16,857 nt of DNA, taken from Clostridium sp. CAG:762. GTDB lineage: Bacteria; Bacillota_I; Bacilli_A; RF39; UBA660. Positions 1 to 6,762 of the stretch are shown one piece after another; position 1 is the first letter of the stretch; each line of letters begins with the position of its first letter. The stretch is taken from assembly GCA_000432575.1 (NCBI GenBank), contig HF996795.1, forward strand, positions 1-16,857, in the 5' to 3' direction. Below the pieces are notes generated by a model. That model saw nothing but the letters and a program-made list of their open reading frames with translations. It searched no databases and was not told where the DNA came from. Position numbers and translations under genes: made by a program.

Positions 1-714
1 GGAATATGGGTAGGAAAGTTTGAAACAACAGGAAGTACAAGTACACCGACAATAAAACCTGGAGTGTCATCTTTAGTAAATATAACAGTAGCTAATATGT
101 ATAATACAGGGAAATTATTTAGGTCAACAAATTATTTATCTATAAATGGTGCAAATGAATCAGATTCACATATGATGAAAAATATCGAATGGGGAGCAGT
201 AGCATATTTAAAACAAAGTAATTATGGACTTGGAATAACAGATATAGGAGAAAATAATAATAGTAACTATATAACAGGATGTGGTTCTCCTGCTGGTAGT
301 AATAAGTCTTCTATTTGCAATGCTTATAATACTACAAACGGAATGCTAGCATCAACAAGTGGTAATATCACAGGAGTATATGATATGAGTGGAGGTGCAT
401 TAGAATATGTAATGGGAAATTTTAATAAACAATCAGGAAGTTCAGGATTAACCGTAAGTGGAGTACCAGTAGAGCATATAGATATATATTTAGGAACAAG
501 TGTGGCAGCAAGTCATTTAGGAGATGCAACTGGTGAAACTGCTGGTTGGTATGGTGATTACACGTTCTTTGTTGATGCATCTAATACTTGGTTCACTCGT
601 GGAGGCTATAGTTTCATGAATTTGGCTCAAACTGGTATATTCAATTTTGCCCCTAGTAATGGTGAGAGTAGGAACGACAGTGGCTTTCGTACTGTTCTTT
701 CAGTAACAAAATAA
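1..714 (+). CDS. Surface/exported protein with FGE-like C-type-lectin-fold C-terminus (5' end outside window)
   Basis: The reading frame is open from base 1, so only the last 237 residues are present; no internal start is needed. Counting from the first codon, seen motifs are an EWGAVAYL stretch near 63-70, two cysteines at 94 and 106, GVYDMSGGALEYVMGN at 125-140, TRGGYS at 199-204 and SGFRTVL at 227-233. The YDMxG...EW-like block, the RGG block and the final GFR block are the signature order of the formylglycine-generating-enzyme / sulfatase-modifying fold, a C-type-lectin relative also used by variable ligand-binding proteins of diversity-generating retroelements. Similar proteins recur in uncultured gut Bacillota (recollection, not checked). 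A catalytic role is unlikely; binding or adhesion is inferred. Base composition changes in the last ~170 bases. It precedes its own terminator and is not part of the ribosomal operon. Confidence 0.72.
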   Translation, partial: GIWVGKFETTGSTSTPTIKPGVSSLVNITVANMYNTGKLFRSTNYLSINGANESDSHMMKNIEWGAVAYLKQSNYGLGITDIGENNNSNYITGCGSPAGSNKSSICNAYNTTNGMLASTSGNITGVYDMSGGALEYVMGNFNKQSGSSGLTVSGVPVEHIDIYLGTSVAASHLGDATGETAGWYGDYTFFVDASNTWFTRGGYSFMNLAQTGIFNFAPSNGESRNDSGFRTVLSVTK

Positions 715-740
715 CTCTATAGAACTAAAATGCGAGTAGC

Positions 741-786
741 AAAGACTAATAAAACCTTAAATATGAGGGAATTTATTAGTCTTTTT
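741..786 (+). terminator. Rho-independent terminator after the first gene
   Basis: A perfect 13-bp inverted repeat (AAAGACTAATAAA at 741-753, its complement at 772-784) encloses an 18-nt loop and runs into a T tract (782-786), 27 bases past the stop codon. The stem is AT-rich, with G/C only in the middle, so strength is moderate. It isolates the first gene from the rpsJ promoter just downstream. Confidence 0.8.
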
Positions 787-818
787 AAAAATTAAGCAAA
801 AAAAAGTAAAAAAAATGC

Positions 819-847
819 TTGCATTTCATATAATTATTTAGTATAAT
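819..847 (+). promoter_or_regulatory. Sigma-A-type promoter for the ribosomal-protein operon
   Basis: A -35 box TTGCAT (819-824) and a perfect -10 box TATAAT (842-847) are separated by exactly 17 bases. An A-rich stretch lies directly upstream (787-815) and could act as an UP element. Transcription is predicted to begin near 854. This is the only convincing promoter found ahead of the 29-gene block, so it probably drives all of it. Confidence 0.85.
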
Positions 848-853
848 TGACTT

Positions 854-983
854 TGTGTGGCATGCTTAGATGTGCGAGGTTGCTGATACACCCGGTTAAG
901 TTGTTTAATAAAATAAAGACTTAATCGAGGGTATTGGGTTATTTGCACGGAGCAAGTCTATACTAGATATAGGCGAAGGGAGG
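854..983 (+). promoter_or_regulatory. Structured 5' leader of the rpsJ operon (candidate r-protein autoregulatory leader)
   Basis: The roughly 135-nt untranslated leader folds by eye into several elements. GUGUG 855-859 pairs with UACAC 887-891 and encloses a hairpin (GCAU 860-863 with GUGC 872-875) plus the unpaired segment GAGGUUGCUGA 876-886. A long hairpin pairs 891-901 with 919-930, with A928 bulged. Short hairpins are at 942-956 (UUUGC/GCAAG) and 958-972 (CUAUA/UAUAG). The leader ends in the ribosome binding site AAGGGAGG (976-983). There is no T-tract terminator inside, so transcription attenuation is not evident. The block GCGAGGTTGCTGA with the following ACACCCGG resembles rpsJ leaders of other Bacillota as I recall them; this was not checked. 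Confidence 0.6.
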
Positions 984-991
984 ACAATATT

Positions 992-1300
992 ATGTCGAAA
1001 GAAAGAGTACGTATTAAATTAAAAGCGTATGAACACAGAATCTTAGATACCGCAGCGGCTAAAATTGTTGAGACTGTTAAAAGAACTGGTGGAACTGTCA
1101 GTGGACCTGTACCACTTCCAACAGAAATTGAAAAGTACACAATATTAAGAGCGGTTCACAAATATAAAGATTCACGTGAACAGTTTGAAAGACGTACACA
1201 TAAAAGACTTATTGACATTACTAATCCAAGTAAGGAAACAATAGATGCGTTAAGCCATCTTGACTTACCTAGTGGTGTTGAAATCGAAATTAAATTATAG
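992..1300 (+). CDS. rpsJ: 30S ribosomal protein S10
   Basis: 102 residues, the normal family length. S10 sits in the head of the 30S subunit and, as NusE, also joins NusB in antitermination complexes. The family signature SREQFERRTHKRLIDI is at 61-76 and the long protruding loop (GGTVSGPVPLPT) at 33-44. The ATG is preceded by AAGGGAGG at 8-base spacing. It is the first gene of the block and gives the S10 operon its name. The reverse-strand frame covering this gene has no supporting features. Identification is secure. Confidence 0.98.
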   Translation: MSKERVRIKLKAYEHRILDTAAAKIVETVKRTGGTVSGPVPLPTEIEKYTILRAVHKYKDSREQFERRTHKRLIDITNPSKETIDALSHLDLPSGVEIEIKL

Positions 1301-1309
1301 GAGGAAATT

Positions 1310-2044
1310 ATGAAAGGAATCTTAGGACGTAAGATTGGAATGACTGGTGTTTTTACTACTGATGGTAAACTTATTCCAGTAACTGTAATTGAAGTAGATA
1401 AGAATGTTGTTACACAAGTTAAAACTGCTTCTAAAGATGGTTATGATGCTGTTCAACTAGCATTTGGTGATAAGAAAGAAAAAAATAGTAACAAACCAGA
1501 ATTAGGTCATTTTAAAAAAGCTAATACTACCCCTAAGCGCTTCTTAAAAGAAATTAGAGGTGTAGATGTTAGCAACTATCAACTTGGTATGGAAATCAAG
1601 GCTGATATATTTGAAAATGGAGAAATGGTTGATGTAACCGGTACCTCTAAAGGAAAGGGCTTTCAAGGCGTTATTAAACGTCATAACCAAACTCGTGGAC
1701 CAATGGGACATGGTAGTCAGTATCATCGTGGTGTAGGTTCAATGGGAACAATGTTACCAATGCGTGTTTTACCAGGCAAGAAATTACCAGGACACATGGG
1801 TAATGCAACAAGAACAATACAGAATCTTGAAATTATCGAAGTAGATTTAAAAAACAATGTTATCTTAATTAAGGGAAATGTTCCAGGACCTAAAAAATCG
1901 ATTGTCTTTATCAGATCAGCTATTAAAAACCAAGGCAAAGTTAACGCCAAAGAAGATTTAGTAACATACATTACTGATGTAGAAGAAGTTACTGAAGAAG
2001 TAGCTAATACTGAAAACAATATTGAATCATCACAAGAAGCTTAA
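1310..2044 (+). CDS. rplC: 50S ribosomal protein L3
   Basis: 244 residues. L3 is a primary 23S rRNA binder whose central extension reaches towards the peptidyl-transferase centre. The signature KGKGFQGVIKRHN is at 114-126 and GSQYHRGVGSMG at 135-146. The family usually has about 205-215 residues. The extra length is an acidic, serine/asparagine-containing tail from about 223 (DVEEVTEEVANTENNIESS) with no rRNA-binding character, probably disordered on the ribosome surface. The AGGAGG ribosome binding site (1299-1304) overlaps the rpsJ stop codon, which suggests coupled translation. A 44-nt gap follows, the largest inside the block. Confidence 0.97.
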   Translation: MKGILGRKIGMTGVFTTDGKLIPVTVIEVDKNVVTQVKTASKDGYDAVQLAFGDKKEKNSNKPELGHFKKANTTPKRFLKEIRGVDVSNYQLGMEIKADIFENGEMVDVTGTSKGKGFQGVIKRHNQTRGPMGHGSQYHRGVGSMGTMLPMRVLPGKKLPGHMGNATRTIQNLEIIEVDLKNNVILIKGNVPGPKKSIVFIRSAIKNQGKVNAKEDLVTYITDVEEVTEEVANTENNIESSQEA

Positions 2045-2088
2045 ACCAATAAATAATTTAAGTATATGTGATGAAAGGAGGAAATAAT

Positions 2089-2721
2089 ATGTCTAAAATG
2101 GAAATAGTAAACATCAAGAATGAAAAAGTTAAAGATATAAATTTAAAAGATAACGTATGGAAAAACAAACCTAATGATGCTGTTTTATATAATGCTATTA
2201 TTTTAGCACAAGCATCATTAAGACAAGGAACACATAAAACAAAAACAAGAAGTGAAGTATCAGGTGGAGGAAGAAAACCTTACCGTCAAAAAGGAACTGG
2301 TAATGCAAGACAAGGTTCAATTCGTGCAACTCAATGGAGAGGTGGCGGTATCGTATTTGGACCACAACCAAGAAGTTATGCTAAGAAAATGAACAAAAAA
2401 GAAAGAAGATTAGCATTAAAATCAGCTCTTGCATATAAACTAAGCAATAAAGAGCTTAGAGTAATTGATAATATTAGTTTTGAAACTCCAAAAACAAAAG
2501 AAATTATGGATTTATTCAAAAACTTAAATATTGTTAATAACAAAGTCTTAGTAGTTTTAGACGAATTAAATGATAATGTTTGTCTAGCTGCTAGAAATTT
2601 AGCTAATGTTAAAGTAATTAGATATGATGAAGTTAATGTCCTTGACTTAGTAAGTGCTGATATCATGTTAATTACAGAAGCAGGACTAAAGAAATTAGAG
2701 GAGGTGCTTGGTAATGAGTAG
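2089..2721 (+). CDS. rplD: 50S ribosomal protein L4
   Basis: 210 residues starting MSKMEIVNI. The frame extends upstream to a GTG (2068) and an ATG (2071), but the strong AAGGAGG (2075-2081) lies between these and the ATG at 2089 with 7-base spacing, so 2089 is the start. The basic, glycine-rich loop that lines the peptide exit tunnel covers roughly 47-97 (with SGGGRKPYRQKGTGNARQGS at 58-77). The C-terminal Rossmann-like part ends in ITEAGLKKLEEVLG. In gammaproteobacteria L4 represses this operon; whether it does so here is unknown, but the structured leader makes it a candidate. Its 3' end overlaps rplW by 8 bases. Confidence 0.96.
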   Translation: MSKMEIVNIKNEKVKDINLKDNVWKNKPNDAVLYNAIILAQASLRQGTHKTKTRSEVSGGGRKPYRQKGTGNARQGSIRATQWRGGGIVFGPQPRSYAKKMNKKERRLALKSALAYKLSNKELRVIDNISFETPKTKEIMDLFKNLNIVNNKVLVVLDELNDNVCLAARNLANVKVIRYDEVNVLDLVSADIMLITEAGLKKLEEVLGNE

Positions 2722-2992
2722 TTATAGAGATATAATTATTGCACCTATTATTACTGAAAAATCAGCTTCTTTAGAAGCACAAAATACTTATGTATTCAAA
2801 GTAGATGTTAAAGCAAATAAAACTTCAATTAAACAAGCAATAGAAAAAATATTCAATGTAAAAGTTAAAGAAGTTAGAACAGTAAATTCTCATCCTAAGA
2901 AAAAAAGAGTAGGAAGATATACTGGTATGACTAATAAGTATAAGAAAGCTTATGTAACTTTAAAAGAAGGAAACTCTATTAGTTTTAACTAA
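2714..2992 (+). CDS. rplW: 50S ribosomal protein L23
   Basis: 92 residues from MSSYRDIII; a TTG two codons upstream (2708) is less likely because the ATG at 2714 has the AGAGGAGGTG site inside the end of rplD at good spacing. The first bases overlap the rplD stop (ATGAGTAG, 8 nt), which implies translational coupling. L23 lies at the exit of the peptide tunnel and docks trigger factor and signal recognition particle. The N-terminal IIIAPIITEKS motif is at 7-17 and the basic loop HPKKKRVGRYTG at 60-71. Length is typical of the bacterial family. Confidence 0.97.
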   Translation: MSSYRDIIIAPIITEKSASLEAQNTYVFKVDVKANKTSIKQAIEKIFNVKVKEVRTVNSHPKKKRVGRYTGMTNKYKKAYVTLKEGNSISFN

Positions 2993-3010
2993 TAAAAGGA
3001 GGTAATACTT

Positions 3011-3844
3011 ATGGCTATTAAAAATTATAAGTCTATAACTAATGGACTAAGAGGTAAAAGTACTTTAGATAATATAGATATTACTAAAAAAACACCTGAA
3101 AAAAGTTTATTAGTTACAAAAAGTAAGACAACAGGTCGTAATAATAAAGGACAAATTACTGTAAGACATCGTGGTGGTGGAGTAAAAAGAAAATATCGTT
3201 TAGTTGATTTCAAAAGAATTAAAGATGATATCACTGCTATCGTTGCTAGTATTGAATATGATCCAAATAGAAGTGCAAATATTGCTTTAATTAATTATAA
3301 AGATGGTGTTAAAAGTTACATCATTGCTCCAAAAGGATTAAAAGTTGGAGATATCGTTGTTAGTGGTAAACAAACTGACGTAAAAATAGGAAATACAATG
3401 GAAATTATGAATATTCCTGTCGGTACAGTTATTCATAATGTTGAATTAAGACCTGGTAAAGGTGGACAATTAGCAAGAAGTGCTGGTAACTCTGCTCAAA
3501 TACTTGGTCGTGAAGGCAAATATGTTTTAATAAGACTTGGCAGTGGCGAAACAAGAAAAATACTTGGTACTTGTCGTGCTACTATCGGTGTTGTTGGAAA
3601 CGAAGATTACGAATTAGTTAATATTGGTAAAGCAGGTCGTAAACGTCATATGGGTATTAGACCTACCGTTCGTGGTTCTGTTATGAACCCTAATGATCAC
3701 CCACATGGTGGTGGTGAAGGTCGTGCTCCAGTTGGTAGAAGTGGACCAATGACTCCATGGGGTAAACCAGCTCTAGGACTTAAGACTAGAAAAAATAAAA
3801 AAGCATCAAATAAATTTATCGTAACACGTCGTAAGAAAAAATAA
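3011..3844 (+). CDS. rplB: 50S ribosomal protein L2
   Basis: 277 residues, normal length. L2 is a core 23S rRNA binder required for subunit joining and peptidyl-transferase function. The C-terminal signature RGSVMNPNDHPHGGGEGR is at 221-238 with the conserved histidine at 230, followed by APVGRSGPMTPWGKPALG. The OB and SH3-like domains span roughly 35-200. The ribosome binding site AAAGGAGG (2995-3002) starts 3 bases after the rplW stop. No unusual insertion is seen. Confidence 0.98.
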   Translation: MAIKNYKSITNGLRGKSTLDNIDITKKTPEKSLLVTKSKTTGRNNKGQITVRHRGGGVKRKYRLVDFKRIKDDITAIVASIEYDPNRSANIALINYKDGVKSYIIAPKGLKVGDIVVSGKQTDVKIGNTMEIMNIPVGTVIHNVELRPGKGGQLARSAGNSAQILGREGKYVLIRLGSGETRKILGTCRATIGVVGNEDYELVNIGKAGRKRHMGIRPTVRGSVMNPNDHPHGGGEGRAPVGRSGPMTPWGKPALGLKTRKNKKASNKFIVTRRKKK

Positions 3845-3862
3845 AGAAAGGATTGATTAGAA

Positions 3863-4138
3863 ATGGCAAGAAGCTTAAAAAAAGGACCTTTTGCAGATAC
3901 AAGTCTACTTAAAAAGGTTAAAGTTTTAAATGAAAATGGAAAAAAGGAAGTTATTAAGACTTGGTCCCGTCGTTCAACAATTTATCCTGATTTTATTGGT
4001 CATACTTTCGCTGTACATAATGGTAAAGAATTTATACCAGTATATGTAACAGAAGATATGGTAGGTCATAAACTTGGAGAGTTTTCATTAACTCGTAAAT
4101 GTGGTGGCCACGGCGCGGATAAGGATAAAAAGAAATAA
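3863..4138 (+). CDS. rpsS: 30S ribosomal protein S19
   Basis: 91 residues. S19 binds 16S rRNA in the 30S head beside S13, at the subunit interface near the A site. The family block from STIYPDFIGHTFAVHNG (38-54) through FIPVYV to GHKLGEFSLTR (68-78) is intact. The short tail after residue 78 (KCGGHGADKDKKK) carries a cysteine-glycine pair where the family usually has aromatic or basic residues before the conserved GH. The 18-nt upstream gap contains AAAGGA. Gene order L2-S19-L22 is the usual one. Confidence 0.97.
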   Translation: MARSLKKGPFADTSLLKKVKVLNENGKKEVIKTWSRRSTIYPDFIGHTFAVHNGKEFIPVYVTEDMVGHKLGEFSLTRKCGGHGADKDKKK

Positions 4139-4158
4139 CTTAGTGTAGGAGGAATACA

Positions 4159-4497
4159 ATGGAAACTATCGCAAAAGCTAAAATGATTAGAATTGCCCCT
4201 CGAAAAACTCGTTTAGTTATTAATCTAATTAGAGGAAAAAACGTTAATGATGCTTTGGCAATTTTAGAAAATCAAAATCAAAAAGCGGCTCTAATACTTA
4301 AAAAAGTATTAAATTCTGCAACCTCAAATGCCGTGAATAATAATAAATTAGATGTAAATAATTTATATGTAAAAACTTGTTATGTTGATGAAGGACCAGT
4401 TTTAAAAAGAGCCAAGATGGACTCAAGAGGCCATGTTGGTAGAAATGATCATAAATTAAGTCATATAACAATTATCTTAGATGAAAGGCAGAAGTAA
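4159..4497 (+). CDS. rplV: 50S ribosomal protein L22
   Basis: 112 residues. L22 binds several 23S rRNA domains and its extended beta-hairpin lines the exit tunnel opposite L4. The globular part has KAKMIRIAPRKTRLVINLIRG. The hairpin covers about 83-105 (KRAKMDSRGHVGRNDHKLSH, then ITI). The stretch before SHIT is KL rather than the more usual R/K-T, and the tip is MDSRGHVGRNDH. The start has GTAGGAGG upstream, and the stop lies 10 bases ahead of rpsC. Confidence 0.96.
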   Translation: METIAKAKMIRIAPRKTRLVINLIRGKNVNDALAILENQNQKAALILKKVLNSATSNAVNNNKLDVNNLYVKTCYVDEGPVLKRAKMDSRGHVGRNDHKLSHITIILDERQK

Positions 4498-4507
4498 GGA
4501 GGATTTT

Positions 4508-5182
4508 ATGGGACAAAAAGTAAGTCCAAATGGACTTAGAATAGGTATTAATAAAGATTGGCAATCAAAATGGTATGCCAACAGTAACGATGTACCTAAA
4601 TATTTAATGAATGATGTAGAAATTCGTAAATATTTATTTTCCAAATATAAAGATGCTGGAATTGCTAGTATCGTTATTGAAAGAAATAAAAAAAGAACAG
4701 AAGTATTTATACACGCCTCTAAACCTGGTATTATAATTGGTCAAAATGGTAAAGAAATCGAAGAAACTAAGAAGAAAATTAAAAAAATTATTGGTGAAGA
4801 AGTTCAAATTACTATTGTTGAAGTTAAGAACCCAGATTTAGTTGCTCAGTTAGTTGCGGATTCTATCGCACATAACATTGAAAATCGTGTATCATTTAGG
4901 GTAGCACAAAAGAAAGCTATTAGAAATACTATGAAAGCAGGAGCAAAAGGAATTAAAACTTTAGTATCTGGACGTTTAGGTGGTGCTGATATCGCACGTG
5001 GTGAAGGTTATAGTGAAGGAACAACTCCATTACATACCTTAAGAGCGGATATCGATTATGCTACTAGTGAAGCTGATACTACTTATGGTAAAATCGGCGT
5101 TAAAGTTTGGATATATAAAGGCGAAATTCTTTCCTCAAAAAACAAGGGAGGTAATTTAAATGCTAATTCCAAAAAGAACTAA
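4508..5182 (+). CDS. rpsC: 30S ribosomal protein S3
   Basis: 224 residues starting MGQKVSPNGLRIG, the canonical N-terminus. The frame runs 9 codons further up into rplV, but the AAGGAGG (4496-4502) sits just before the ATG at 4508. The KH-domain GxxG loop is GQNG at 78-81. The C-terminal signature starts GRLGGADIARGEGYSEG near 155. S3 lies at the mRNA entry channel. Of the three basic residues linked to mRNA helicase activity in E. coli (R131, R132, K135), this protein keeps R131 and K135 but has valine at 132. Its last 23 bases overlap rplP. Confidence 0.97.
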   Translation: MGQKVSPNGLRIGINKDWQSKWYANSNDVPKYLMNDVEIRKYLFSKYKDAGIASIVIERNKKRTEVFIHASKPGIIIGQNGKEIEETKKKIKKIIGEEVQITIVEVKNPDLVAQLVADSIAHNIENRVSFRVAQKKAIRNTMKAGAKGIKTLVSGRLGGADIARGEGYSEGTTPLHTLRADIDYATSEADTTYGKIGVKVWIYKGEILSSKNKGGNLNANSKKN

Positions 5183-5588
5183 ACATAGAAAAACGTTTCG
5201 TATTAGATATGATGGAAAAGCAAAAGGTAATACTGAATTACATTTTGGTGAATATGGTCTAATGGCCAAAGAAGGTGCATGGATCACAGCTCAACAAATT
5301 GAAGCAGCTCGTGTTGCTATGACCAGATATATGAAACGTGGTGGTAAAGTATGGGTAAACATTTTCCCTCATTTATCACTAACTAAGAAACCTTTGGAAA
5401 CACGTCAAGGTAAAGGTAAAGGTAACCCTGAAGTATGGGTAGCCGTAGTTAAAGAAGGTAAAATTATGTTTGAAGTAGCGGGTGTTGATGAAGCGACAGC
5501 ACGTGAAGCATTAAGACTTGCAATGCATAAGTTACCAATTAAATGTAAGTTTGTTAAAAAAGAAAGTGGTGTTAACAATGAAGGCTAA
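5160..5588 (+). CDS. rplP: 50S ribosomal protein L16
   Basis: 142 residues. L16 helps organise the A-site region of the large subunit and contacts tRNA. Seen: MLIPKRTKHRKTFR at the start, FGEYGL at 29-34, WITAQQIEAARVAMTR at 41-56 and RQGKGKGNPEVWVAVV at 82-97 (the second position is usually methionine). The start lies inside rpsC (23-nt overlap) with AAGGGAGG at 5144-5151, which suggests coupling. The C-terminal residues KKESGVNNEG are encoded across the rpmC start. Confidence 0.97.
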   Translation: MLIPKRTKHRKTFRIRYDGKAKGNTELHFGEYGLMAKEGAWITAQQIEAARVAMTRYMKRGGKVWVNIFPHLSLTKKPLETRQGKGKGNPEVWVAVVKEGKIMFEVAGVDEATAREALRLAMHKLPIKCKFVKKESGVNNEG

Positions 5589-5772
5589 TGAAGTAAGAAA
5601 AATGACCACAGAAGAAATTATTAAGAAAATTGAAGAATCTAAAGAAGAGTTATTCAATCTACGTTTCAAACAAGCAACAGGTACTTTAGAAAAACCTGCA
5701 AGATTAAATGAACTTAGAAAAGATGTTGCTAGAATGAAAACAATTCTTAAAGAACGCGAGATTAATGGGTAA
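5578..5772 (+). CDS. rpmC: 50S ribosomal protein L29
   Basis: 64 residues starting MKANEVRKMTTEEI, which matches the family N-terminus. An upstream TTG in frame (5518) would add 20 residues with no family resemblance. The protein is two long helices, with EELFNLRFKQATGTLEKPARL marking the turn (EELFNLRF at 23-30). It binds near the exit tunnel beside L23. The first 11 bases overlap the end of rplP, and the ribosome binding site before it is poor (GAAAGTGGTG), so translation probably depends on ribosomes finishing rplP. Confidence 0.96.
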   Translation: MKANEVRKMTTEEIIKKIEESKEELFNLRFKQATGTLEKPARLNELRKDVARMKTILKEREING

Positions 5773-5784
5773 GGAGGAAATAAT

Positions 5785-6042
5785 ATGAACGAAAATAGAA
5801 GAGAAATAATTGGTATTGTTGTAAGTGATAAAGCTGATAAAACAATTACTGTTAAAGTTGAAACTTATAAAAAAGACCCATTATATGGAAAACGTGTTAA
5901 ATATTCTAAAAAATATACAGCTCATGATGAGAATAATATTGCCAAAGTTGGTGATAAAGTTAGATTAGTAGCAACTAGACCATTATCAAAAACTAAAAGA
6001 TTTAATTTAGTCGAAGTAATTGAAAAGGCTGTAATTCTATAA
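5785..6042 (+). CDS. rpsQ: 30S ribosomal protein S17
   Basis: 85 residues, typical length. S17 is a primary 16S rRNA binder with an OB fold in the 30S body. The family features are IIGIVVSDKADKTITVKVE at 8-26, the basic loop around KRVKYSKKYTAHDE, and the signature GDKVRLVATRPLSKTKRF at 56-73. AAGGAGG lies 8 bases ahead of the ATG, in the 12-nt gap after rpmC. The 27-nt gap after it carries the rplN ribosome binding site. Confidence 0.97.
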   Translation: MNENRREIIGIVVSDKADKTITVKVETYKKDPLYGKRVKYSKKYTAHDENNIAKVGDKVRLVATRPLSKTKRFNLVEVIEKAVIL

Positions 6043-6069
6043 TCTCTTTAGTTGGAAGGAGGAAAAACT

Positions 6070-6438
6070 ATGGTACAACAAGAAACTCGTTTAAAAGTAG
6101 CGGATAATTCTGGTGCTCGTGAATTACTTGTAATTAGAGTATTAGGTGGAAGTAAAGTAAAAACTGCCAATATCGGTGATATCGTTGTTGGTACTGTTAA
6201 GAAAGCAATCCCAAATGGAACTATACCAAAAGGTAAAGTAGTAAAAGCTGTAATTGTTAGAAGTAAGTTTGGGGTAAAAAGAGAAGACGGAAGTTATATC
6301 AAGTTTGATGATAATGCGTGCGTTATTATTAAAGATGATAAATCTCCAGTTGGAACTCGTGTTTTAGGTCCAGTAGCACGTGAACTTAGAGATAAAGACT
6401 TTATGAAGATTATAAGTCTTGCTAAAGAAGTGTTATAG
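6070..6438 (+). CDS. rplN: 50S ribosomal protein L14
   Basis: 122 residues, exactly the usual bacterial length, starting MVQQETRLKVADNSGA. Six upstream codons of open frame are discounted because the ribosome binding site GGAAGGAGG (6054-6062) lies within them. L14 sits at the subunit interface and is the contact point for the ribosome silencing factor RsfS in bacteria that have it. The family signature AVIVRSKFGVKREDGSYIKF is intact near 60-80, as is GPVARELR near the end. RVLGPV replaces the common RIFGPV. Confidence 0.97.
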   Translation: MVQQETRLKVADNSGARELLVIRVLGGSKVKTANIGDIVVGTVKKAIPNGTIPKGKVVKAVIVRSKFGVKREDGSYIKFDDNACVIIKDDKSPVGTRVLGPVARELRDKDFMKIISLAKEVL

Positions 6439-6462
6439 GATATCGAAAGTGAGGGTATTTAA

Positions 6463-6744
6463 GTGAAACTAAAAAAAGGTGATAAAGTTGTTGTTATTGC
6501 TGGATCTAATAAAGGAAAAGAAGGCATAATTAACAAAATACTAGATAATAAAGTTATTGTTGAAGGTGTTAACATTGTTAAGAAACATTTAAAACCAAAA
6601 AATAATAATGGAAACGGTGAAATTGTCGAAAGAGAAGCACCAATTCATGTATCTAATGTAAAATTAATTGAAAATAAAAATAAGTCTAAGAAAACTGAGA
6701 TAAAAGCCGAAGTAAAAGCGAAAAAATCAGTTAAAAAAGACTAG
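6463..6744 (+). CDS. rplX: 50S ribosomal protein L24
   Basis: 93 residues beginning at a GTG codon (MKLKKGDKVVVIAGS). The ribosome binding site AAAGTGAGGG lies 7 bases upstream. L24 is an early assembly protein near the tunnel exit. The KOW motif spans roughly 3-36 and the conserved EREAPIHVSNV is at 56-66. After residue 70 the usual folded C-terminal part is replaced by a lysine/glutamate-rich tail (KNKSKKTEIKAEVKAKKSVK), so the protein is somewhat shorter than the common ~103 residues. The rplE ribosome binding site begins just past its stop. Confidence 0.95.
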   Translation: MKLKKGDKVVVIAGSNKGKEGIINKILDNKVIVEGVNIVKKHLKPKNNNGNGEIVEREAPIHVSNVKLIENKNKSKKTEIKAEVKAKKSVKKD

Positions 6745-6762
6745 TGAAGGAGTGTGTTTATA

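Noticed and set aside
715..991. A small gene or tRNA in the gap before rpsJ
   Set aside because: No open frame with a ribosome binding site and no cloverleaf were seen; terminator, promoter and leader explain the gap.
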